Assembly: GCF_040939455.1 (NCBI RefSeq)
Contig: NC_134119.1
Location: forward strand, 69,984,890 to 70,048,889
Reading direction: 5' to 3'
Source: Microcebus murinus
Taxonomy: Eukaryota; Chordata; Mammalia; Primates; Cheirogaleidae
Length of the DNA stretch: 64,000 bases
The translations under genes were made by a program, and so were the position numbers. Under the pieces are notes generated by a model. It made no database searches and was not told the DNA's origin. It saw nothing but the letters and a program-made list of their open reading frames with translations. How positions within the stretch are numbered: position 1 is the first letter of the stretch; every line of letters starts with the position of its first letter. Below, piece by piece: positions 50,571 to 64,000 of the stretch.

Positions 50571-52104
50571 AAGAGGGGGCAGAGCAAGATGGCGGACAAG
50601 AAACAGACAGAGTGTCTCTGCAGAAAAGACAGCTTCTAGGAGAAATTAGAAGAAAGAAGCAAGCAGAAGAGCATACATCGGAGGAGGGTCAGAAGGAGGG
50701 GTACCAGAGACCACAGGAGACTCCACAAGAGGAGGCTGCAGAGGAGAACTGGAAGCAGAGACCTCCCAAGTAGCCTGGAGATCAGCAGCAAGGGTAGGTG
50801 GGGCGGTTAACTTCCCCATCCCGTGCATCTTGGGCTGCTGGTGGGCTCCCTGGCAGCCGGAGAGACCTGCAGACACCAGCCCAGAGATGGCCACCGCCAG
50901 TGAGCGGTGAGCCTATAGTGCATGCGGCAACAGGCTCCCAACTCCCTTGGGGCACCTCCGCGTGCACAGACCCAAGCCTCGCAGCAGGTGCCATATCGCC
51001 TCATTCTCTCCTCCACCGTCCCTATCTGCGACTGCCTAGAGGGACAACATAGCAATCAGCCGGAGGCACCTCCAAGGAACAGGACCTTCCCTTTTGGGGC
51101 CCTACAGCTGACTGAAGGGAACTCAGACGATGAGCTCCCTACCTGCCAGCCCTCCCAGGTGCTGCTGGCCCAGTGATCCCAGGAGAACGGGGCAGACCCT
51201 GAGGCTGAGAGACATCAACTCAACCTGGGCTCCCGTGGGTGAATTGGGACTGGCACTCCTCTCCCTGGTGGTGTCAGGGACTGAACTCCGGGGGCCAGAG
51301 GTGAGACCTACAGACCAGATCCCGTGCACCCAGGTCTCACATTGCCGAGGGCACAGAAGGGATATACATGAACAGCCTACTGAGGTGTGTGTACCCTTAG
51401 GGGCAGATCAGCGTCCTTGAGGGCAACCCTGCTCCCAAAAGGGGGCTGTATGCCCAGCCCAGGTGGCAATCCTGCGCAGAGAACCTCCCAGATGGCATCA
51501 CAGCCAGGGGAGGCCTGATGGCGGGAAGTCTGGCCTGCTGGAAGACGCCCAGGAGTAGCCACGGAGTTGTGGAGGGAGGAAAGGAGCAAGGCCCGCTCTA
51601 GACTGTGGGTCTCAGACAGCCCCACCCCCACACACAGACTTTCTGACTGAGTGTGGCCATTCCAGCCCCTCTCTGACAGCTTTTCCTGGAAGCAGAGAAC
51701 AGAACTATGACCCCTGCTAACAGCATTGGTGGTACCTGAGGGCAGGCTTACCCAACCCAGCTCCACCCAGACTCACTCCCAGACCAGGACTCATTGAGGG
51801 GGAGAAAAGGACACACCTGGAAGTCCCAGGGCCCCACTGACCACCTGAGGCACTAGAGTGCCTCTCGAGAGGAACAAGAACTTGATACAAGACCCAAAAG
51901 CAACAGTGTAGACTGTTCCTCCGAACAAGCGTCACCTACTGACAAGGAGGACATTCTGAACACCCTTTTCAAGGTACTTACTGACACATCATAAAGGGTG
52001 TGGTCGAATCTAACCCACAAACACCACCTACTGGCTCAGAGAATAAACAGGGAGTGCCAATACCCAAATGAAAACCTAAAGGCAAGAAGCAAGAACTGAT
52101 CGAG
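50571..52104 (+). promoter_or_regulatory. L1-C 5' UTR (L1 promoter region)
   Basis: Aligns with the L1-A and L1-B leaders. At about 51765-51885 it has a stretch ('aggggcccactgaccacctg'-like) with no counterpart in L1-B, which suggests a different leader subtype. Minus-strand frames are open at 50646-50894 and 51377-51766. Confidence 0.72.
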
Positions 52105-53075
52105 ATGGGAGAAATCAGCGAAGGAACTCCGGAAATATGAACAATAAAACGGGAAGCACACCCCCAAAGAGGACCAACAGCTCCTTAGAAATGGACACCA
52201 ACCAAAATCAGGCCACCAAATTGACAGAAGAGGAATTTCCAATGTGGATCATGAGAAAATTCAACGACTTGCAAGAACAACTGGATGACCAACACAAAGA
52301 AAACACAAAAAGATTCCAGGAAATGGAACAAAAATTCACTAAAGATATTGAAACAATGAAGAAAACATTAACCGAACTCCTGGAATGAAGAATCAATTCA
52401 GGGAACTACAAAACACAGTGGAAAGCCTCAAGCACAGGGTAGATCAAACAAAAGAAAGAATCTCAGAGATTGAAAATAACACCTTCCAATTAAATAAATC
52501 AGTAACAGAGATAGGGCAGAGAAACAAGAGAAAAGAGAAAAGCCTACATGAGATGTGGGATTATGTGAAGAAACCTAATGTGAGGGTCATAGGGTTACAA
52601 GAAGGGGAAGAAGATAACACTAAAGCGTTGGACAAGCTAGTTGAAGATATAATAGTGGAAAATATCCCAGGCCTTGCTAAAAATCTCTTGATACAAGTTC
52701 AAGAAGCTCAGAGGACCCCTGGGAGATTCAATGCAAACAGGAAGACGTCATGACATGCAGTCATCAGACTGACCAAAATATCAACTAAAGAGGCCTTTCC
52801 AAGAGCTATAAGAAGAAAGAAGCAAGTAGCATACAAAGGAAAGCCAATCCGAATAACACCAGACTTCTCTACTTAACCGTTACAAGCAAGGAGAGACTGG
52901 GGCCCCATTCTCACTCTTCTGAAACAGAACAATGCTCAGCCTATAATTTATTCCCTGCAAAACTAAGTTTTGTATATGAAGAAGAAATCAAGACATTCTC
53001 AGATAGCAAACACTGAGGGACTTAACCAAGACAAGACCAGCCCTTCAAGAAATACTCGAAACAGTGTTACCCATG
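52105..53075 (+). pseudogene. L1-C ORF1, broken
   Basis: The ORF1 start region at 52105 lacks one A relative to L1-B, which shifts the frame at once. The readable parts are 52137-52388 and 52385-52753, separated by a one-base deletion near 52384. A TGA at 52751-52753 lies where L1-B has CGA. More lesions follow. Confidence 0.85.
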
Positions 53076-56000
53076 GATTAGCACAATAAACACTCACCAG
53101 TGTAAATCTACTCAAAGCTAAAGATGAAAGCCCAGATACCACAATGGCTCAAGAGAGAAAACAAAGCAACAAAGTTCAACCCAACATAATGAACAGAAAT
53201 CTGTCCCACCTATCAGTTATCTCAATAAATGTGAATGGCTTGAATTCCCCACTCAAGAGACATAGGCTGGCAGAAAGGATAAAAAACACAATCCCAGTAT
53301 CTGCTGCTTTCAGGAAACACATCTAACCTGCAAGGATGCAATTAGACTAAAGGTAAAAGGGTATACAACAATATTTCAAGCAAACAGAAGCCAAAAGAAA
53401 GCTCGCGTGGTGGTGCTGATTACAGATAACTTAGTTTTCAAATCAACAAAAGTAATAAAAAACAAAGGTGGTCAGTATATAATGGTGAAGGGTACAGTTC
53501 AACAAGAAGACATAACAATTCTAAATATATATGCACCCAACCTTGGTACACCCAGATTCATAAATCAAACTCTACTGGATCTAAACAAATGGATAAACAA
53601 CAACACCATAATAGTCGGAGATTTTAACACCCCACTGACAGCACAGGACAGATCCTCCAAACAGAAAATCAAGAAAGAAATAATGGACTTAAACAGAACC
53701 CTAGAACAAATGGGACTGACTGACATTTACAGGACATTCTACCCCAAAACCACTGAATATATGTTCTTCTCATCAGCTCATGGGTCATTCTCTAAGATTG
53801 ACCATATCCTAGGACACAAAGCACGTCTCAAACAACTTAAAAAAACAGAAATTATACCATGTATCTTTGCAGACCACAAAAGAATAAATGTAGAAATCAA
53901 TCCTAACAGGAGTCCTCATGTCTACACAAAGTCATGGAAACTAAACAACCTTCTGCTGAATGATCATTTCATAAACGAGGAAATCAAGATGGAAATCAAA
54001 AGATTCTTTGACCTAAAGACAAAGGTGACACAAGTTACCAAAAGCTGTAGGACACAGTTAAAGCAGTCCTGAGAGGAAAGTTCATTTCCATAAATGCCTA
54101 TATCCAAAAGTCGAAAAGATCACAAATAGACAACCTAATGAATCGTCTCAAAGAACTGGAAAAAGAAGAACAGACCAACCCCAAACCCAGCAGAAGAAGT
54201 GAAATCATTAAGATCAAATCAGAACTAAACAAAATTGACAACAGGGAAACTATACGGAAGATTGATAAAACAAAAAGTTGGTTATTTGAAAAAATAAACA
54301 AAATCGACACACCATTGGCTAGACTAACAAAAAGTAGAAAAATCTCTAATATGCTCCATCAGGAACAATAAAGGAGAAATTACAACTGATGCCATGGAGA
54401 TACAAGATATAATTTATGAATACTACAAAAACCTCTGGAAAATGTGGAGGAAATGGACAATTTCTTAGAAACACACAGCCTCCCTAGGCTCAACCAGGAA
54501 GAAATAGAATTCCTGAGCAGACCAATATCAAATACTGAAATTGAAACAGCAATAAAAAACCTTCCTAAAAAGAAAAGTCCTGGACAAGATGGTTTCACAC
54601 CTGAATTTTACCACACCTACAAAGAATAACTGGTGCCTATCCTGCAGGAATTATTCCACAACATCGAGAAAGACGGAATGCTCCCCAACACATTTTATGA
54701 AGCAAACATAACCCTGATACCAAAACCAGGTAAGGATGCAACAAAAAAAGAAAACTATAGACCAATATCCCTTATGAATATAGATGCAAAAATTCTCAAC
54801 AAAATCCTAGCCAATCGAATCGAGGTGCTTGTCAAGAAAATAATTCATCACAACCCAGTGGGCTTCCTCCCAGGGATGCAGGGATGGTTCAACATACGCA
54901 AATCTATAAATGTAATTCACCATACAAAGAGAAGCAAAAACAAACACCATATGATCCTCTCAATAGATGCAGAGAAAGCATCTGACAAAATTCAACACCC
55001 TTTTATGATAAGAACGCTCAACAAAATAGGCATAGACGGGGCTTACCTAAAAATGATACAAGCCATATATGACAAACCAACAGGCAATATCATACTGAAT
55101 GGGGAAAAATTGAAAGCATTCCCGCTTAGAACTGGAACCAGACAAGGTTGCCCACTATCTCCATTTCTATTCAACATAGTGCTGGAAGTCCTCGCTACAG
55201 CAATCAGACGAGAGAGCAGAATTAAGGGCGTCCAAATGGGAGCAGAAGAGATCAAACTCTCACTCTTTGCTCATGGCATGATATTATACCTAGAAAACCC
55301 CAAGGATTCAACCAAGGGACTCCTTGAACTGATAAATGAATTTGGTAAAGTCTCAGGATACAAAATCAATGCACAGAAATCAGAGGCATTCATATACGCC
55401 AACAACCGTAAAAGTGAGAACCAAATCAAAGACTCAATTCTCTTCAAAATAGCAACAAAGAAAATAAAGTACCTTGGAATATATTTAACTAAGGAGGTAA
55501 CAGACCTCTACAGGGAGAACAACAGACTTCTACAGGGAGAACTATGAAACAATGAAGAAAGAAATAGCAGAGGATGTAAACAAGTGGAAGAATATACCAT
55601 GCTCATGGGTCAGCAGAATCAACATTGTTAAAATGTCCATACTACCCAAAGTGACCTACAGAGTCAATGCAATCCCTATCAAAATACCATCTTCATTTTT
55701 CACAGATATAGAAAAAATAATTTCATGCTTCATATGGAACCAGAGAAGATCCCGTATGGCAAAATCAATCCTAGGCAATAAAAACAAAATAGGAGGTATC
55801 AATTACCAGATTTCAAACTATACTACAAGGCTACAGTCATTAAAACAGCTTTTTATTGGCACAAGAACAGGGACATTGACCAGTGGAACAGAGCAGAGAA
55901 CCCAGATATAAAACCATCCTCATATAGCCCAGTAATCTTTGACACAGCAGAGAAAAACATACACTGGGGAAAAGAATCCTTATTCAATAAATGGTGCTGG

Positions 56001-56352
56001 GAAAACTGGATAGCCACATGCCGAAGACTAAAACAAGACCCACACCTTTCACCTCTCACAAAAATCAACTCACGCTGGGTAACAGACTTGAACATTATGT
56101 GTGAAACTATTAGAATTCTAGAGGAAAACGTTGGAAATATTCTTCTAGACATTGGCGTAGGCAAAGAATTTACGAAGAAGACCCCAAAGGCAATCACAGC
56201 AGCAAGAAAAATAAATAAATGGGACCTGATCAAATTAAAAAGCTTCTGCACACCCAAAGAAACTGTCAAGAGAGCAAACAGACAACCCACAGAATGGGAG
56301 AAAATTTTCGCAAGCTACACATCCAATAAAGGGCTGATAAGTAGAATTTATT

Positions 56353-56682
<330 letters not shown>

Positions 56683-56969
56683 TAGAATTTATTGAGAACT
56701 CAGGAATATCAGCAAGAAAAAATCAAACAACCCTATCAAAAAGTGGGCAAAGGACATGAACACAAATTTTTCAAAAGAAGACAGAATAAAGGCCAACAGA
56801 CATATGAAGAAATGCTCAACATCTCTAATCATCAGGGAAATGGAAATCAAAACTGCAATGGGATATCACTTATCTCCAGTAAGAATAGCCTTTATCAAAA
56901 AGTCCCCAAACAATAAATGTTGGCGTGGATGTGGAGAAATAAGAACACTCCTACACTGCTAGTGGGACT

Positions 56970-57081
56970 CCCTGTAGAGGTCTTTTACCCCCTTAGTTAA
57001 ATATATTCCTAGGTACTTTGTTTTCTTTGTTACTATTTTGAAGGGAATTGAGTCTTTGACTTGGTTCAGCCAAATCACAAA
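56970..57081 (-). repeat. inverted L1 ORF2 segment inserted in L1-C
   Basis: About 100 bp ('ccctgtagaggtcttttacc' to 'gagtctttgacttggtt') is the reverse complement of L1 ORF2 sequence at 55419-55517. It interrupts the L1 C-terminal coding region between 'ctagtgggact' and 'ggttcagcctctgtgg'. Confidence 0.85.
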
Positions 57082-57615
57082 GTGGTTCAGCCTCTGTGGA
57101 AAGCAATATGGAGATACCTTAAAGCAATACAAGTAGATCTACCATGTGATCCAGCAATTCCACTACTGGACATCTACCCAAAAGATCAAATGACACTCTA
57201 CAAATGGGACACCTGCACTTGAATGTTTATAGCAGCACTGTTCACAATCGCAAAGGTGTGGAAACAACCCAGGTGCCCATCCATACAGGAGTGGATTAAT
57301 AAAATGTGGTATATGTATACCATGGAGTACTATTCACCTTTAAGACACAATGGTGACATAGCACCTCTTGTATTTTCCTGGATAGAGCTGGAACTCATTC
57401 TACTAAGTGATGTATCTCAAGAATGGAAAAACAAGCACCACATGTACTCACCAGCAAATTTGTATTAACGGATCAACACTTAAGTGGACATATAAGAATA
57501 ACATTTATTGGGTGTCAGGCTGGTGGGAAAAGGGAGTGGGGGCATGAGCAATATATGTAACCTTAACATTTGTACCCCCATAATATGCTGAAATAAAAAA
57601 AATAATAATAAAAAA

Positions 57616-61649
<4,034 letters not shown>

Positions 61650-61650
<1 letters not shown>

Positions 61651-62260
61651 ATCACAGTATTTTGACCCAGCAAGAACAGGAATTCATGAAAAAATAATTT
61701 AGACTGGGAGTAAAGTACTGACGTGTACCAAAGAAAATCCTAACAGGAGTTCTTCAGGTAGAAGGAAACTAAAGGAAATGGAAGGAAAATGGAAGCAAAG
61801 AAACACAGGAAGAAATTAAAAGTCCCCAAACAGTTAACTATAGACTAAATATAATAGTAAGAATATCTTGGAGTTAAATCACTATGTCTTATCCTGTTCA
61901 GGAAGTGGTAAGAATACTAATACAAGAGGAAGATTACAGAAGCAAGAAAGATTATTACATAATGAGTAATGAATGCATATTATCTTAGAGTAGCCACTGA
62001 AAGAACAATAAAAATTATGTAAAATTAATAAGATAATAAAGGAAAATACCTGATTTAACCAAAGGCAAAAAAGGAGAAATAAAGGAACAGAGAGCAGGTA
62101 GAATAAATGGAAAACAAATAGAAATATAGTAGGCTTAAGACACATCTATAAATAATTATATTAAATGAAAATGTACTAAAAACTAATTTAAAGACCAAGA
62201 TTATCAGTCTAGATTTTTAAAAACCAATGAAGTATATGCTGTTTACAAGAAGCATACTTT
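61650..62260 (+). mobile_element. old L1M/HAL1-type fragment
   Basis: 'acaggagttcttcaggtaga' (near 61743), 'tagactaaatataatagtaa' and 'gaagtatatgctgtttacaa' (near 62228) follow the L1 ORF1-to-ORF2 order, strongly decayed. Confidence 0.6.
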
Positions 62261-62269
62261 GAATATAAT

Positions 62270-62400
62270 CTTTAGAAGCAGACATTCCCAAAAGATGAGC
62301 ACTAAAATCATCCTGGGAAATTCAATAAAAATGTTTTCTTGGGCCCCTCCACCAGAGACTATGATTCAGGAATTCTGGGGTGGGGTCCTAGAAACAGCGT
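62270..62400 (+). mobile_element. MER5-like fragment
   Basis: 'gcactaaaatcatcctggga' and 'ttgggcccctccaccagaga' match the interior of MER5-type hAT repeats. Confidence 0.6.
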
Positions 62401-62544
62401 AAGCTCATAGGCTCTATCTATTTTATACATTATACCCTCAATTTTTTTCCTTCTTCCATTACCAATTCAGGGGCAGAAAAGAAGAGGTGGCTTGCTCCTT
62501 CTGTCCTGATCTCACTCACAGATGAGGAATTCATTTCTTTGTTC

Positions 62545-63110
62545 ATTCATATATTTATCTGCCAAATATTGACTGTCTACTACCCACCAGGCACTATTCT
62601 AAGAGTCAGGAAGACAAAGGAAAAAAAACAAAGTCCCTGCCTTGTGAAGTTAAAACTCTAACAGAGGAGAAAGACATTAAACATAAGGTCATACAGTGTC
62701 AGGTAGTGTTAAATACTGTGACAAAAAATTAAAGAGGGTAAAAGGTGATTAAGAATGACAGGGGTATTAATTGTAGATAAGATGGTCAAAGTAAGCCTAA
62801 ATTAAGGGGTAATATTTGAACAATAATCTGACTGAAGTGGGACAGCAAGGCATACCAACATGTAGTGGGAAACGAATTTCACAAAAGAGAGGAGCAAATG
62901 CAAAAGTTCAGAGACAGGAAGGAGCTTGGCTAGTTTGAGGAACAGCAAGTTCACCAGCATAACTGGAGTTGAGAAAGGTAAAGACTTGTAGAAAATGAGG
63001 TCTGGGGTAGTCAGGAACTGAAACACGTAGGGCCTTATAGGCCATGGTAAAGACGTTGAATTTTACTCCAAGTAAGATTGGGAAGCCAATGACAGTTCTG
63101 GGCAGTGACT
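62545..63110 (+). mobile_element. L2 LINE 3' region
   Basis: 'ctacccaccaggcactattc', 'aagtccctgccttgtgaagt', 'gcaaatgcaaaagttcagag', 'tagggccttataggccatgg' and 'gattgggaagccaatgacag' occur in the order of L2. It is an old non-coding copy. Confidence 0.85.
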
Positions 63111-63337
63111 CCCCTGCCACAGAGAATGGGCCACATCACAGTCTCTTCAAAGTATCCTCATTCATTTTCTACCACTCTCTTCGAATCATCACTCAACATC
63201 TATGTTACTGGCTCTCAATTTATATTACAACTTTTTACATCTGACGCAGTCACTAACTCCTCCCTTGGCCTCTTTTTCCTCATTTTTAAAACGAGTAACT
63301 TGGACAAGATAATCCACAATTTCCTTCCTGGATATAT

Positions 63338-63510
63338 CTTTTTTTTTTTTTTTTTTGGAAACAGGGTCTTGCTTTGTTGCCTGGATTACAGTGTGGTGGC
63401 ATCATCATAGCTTACTGCAACTTCAAACTCCTGGGCTCAAGTGATCCCTATTCCTCAGGCTCCTGAGTAGCTGGGACTATGGGCATGTGCCACCACAACC
63501 CAGCTAATTC
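63338..63510 (-). mobile_element. Alu monomer, old
   Basis: T-run (63340-63357), then 'gaaacagggtcttgctttgt' and 'tcatagcttactgcaacttc'; an AluJ/FLAM-like single monomer. Confidence 0.8.
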
Positions 63511-63529
63511 TCACTTTACATTTTAAAAG

Positions 63530-63740
63530 CCTAGGTCTGTGCTATACAGTGTAATAGCTGGCTATTTACATTTAAATTAACTAACATTAACAATTCAGTT
63601 CCTTAGTCACACCAGCACATACAAGTCTCCACAGCCATGGATGGTTAGTGACTACTGAAATAAGTAAGACAGTGCAGATATAGAACATTTCTATCGTCAA
63701 CCATCACAGTAAGTTCTATTGGACAGTGCCACACTAGTTA
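63530..63740 (+). mobile_element. old DNA-transposon-like repeat
   Basis: 'gtctgtgctatacagtgtaa', 'tatagaacatttctatcgtc' and 'agttctattggacagtgcca' form a unit whose ends are imperfect inverted repeats. It is the same family as the fragment at 1140-1260. The name is not certain. Confidence 0.6.
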
Positions 63741-63784
63741 ACTCCAGCATCTTCCTCTTTACAACCATTCTCTATATTTTGTTT

Positions 63785-64000
63785 TTTTTGTTTTTTGTTT
63801 TTTTGTTTTTGAGACAGAGTCTCACTTTATTGCCCAGGCTAGAGTGAGTGCCGTGGCATCAGCCTAGCTCACAGCAACCTCAAACTCCTGGCTCAAGCAA
63901 TCCTCCTGCCTCAGCCTCCCAAGTAGCTGGGACTACACCATGCCCAGCTAATTTTTTTTTGTATATATATATATTAGTTGGCCAATTAATTTCTTTCTAT
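63785..64000 (-). mobile_element. Alu, lemur type, cut by the window edge
   Basis: Minus-strand Alu with a TTTTG-interrupted T-tail (63780-63810), continuing to the end of the window within the lemur-type middle segment. Confidence 0.95.

Overview
This is nuclear DNA of a primate, most likely a strepsirrhine (lemur-type). The many young Alu copies carry the lemur-style middle segment (an A/T-rich 'ggccaactaatatatata' stretch before 'gccgggc' on the sense strand). There are also three recent, structurally similar LINE-1 (L1) elements and a background of old mammalian repeats (MIR, L2, MER5, MLT1, L1M). No bacterial, plasmid or organellar features are present. Genes are sparse, exons are split by long introns, and most of the window is retrotransposon.

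Two KRAB/C2H2 zinc-finger genes face each other tail to tail. On the + strand the terminal zinc-finger exon of ZNF667 ends at 17537; its KRAB exons lie outside the window to the left or are not recognisable. On the - strand is ZNF583, with a KRAB-A exon (58822-58948, 127 bp), a KRAB-B exon (58430-58525, 96 bp) and a terminal 12-finger exon (34056-35533). The three exons join in phase. The two genes are neighbours in convergent orientation on human 19q13.43 (from memory), so this looks like the orthologous block read in reverse. KRAB zinc-finger proteins are sequence-specific repressors, often of transposons, and these two sit in DNA packed with transposons.

Layout: 1-1546, a truncated Alu, an old MIR, a TA-flanked miniature DNA transposon and AT-rich DNA. 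1547-15047, an old minus-strand L1 filled with later insertions: a younger L1 (L1-A, with a 2.6-kb internal deletion), three Alus and a complete RBM4 retrocopy with an open 354-codon frame and a 17-bp target duplication. 15119-18300, an Alu, then the ZNF667 terminal exon and 3' UTR. 18305-34055, the intergenic space, with an MLT1 LTR, old L1s, a CACYBP processed pseudogene split by an Alu, and long stretches of unique AT-rich DNA. 34056-58948, ZNF583, whose 22.9-kb KRAB-B to zinc-finger intron holds two near full-length L1s (L1-B 38157-44696, L1-C 50571 to about 57615), older L1 debris and many Alus. 58949-64000, upstream ZNF583 intron with an Alu, L2, MER5 and other old repeats.

No novel enzymatic system was found. 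The most interesting points are the intact RBM4 retrogene, antisense open frames shared by the 5' ends of all three young L1s, the position of the L1-B 5' UTR just upstream of the ZNF583 finger exon, reuse of one integration site by L1-B and an Alu, and an inverted L1 segment inserted into L1-C. Gene and repeat names come from recognition of the sequence and from memory; no database search was run.
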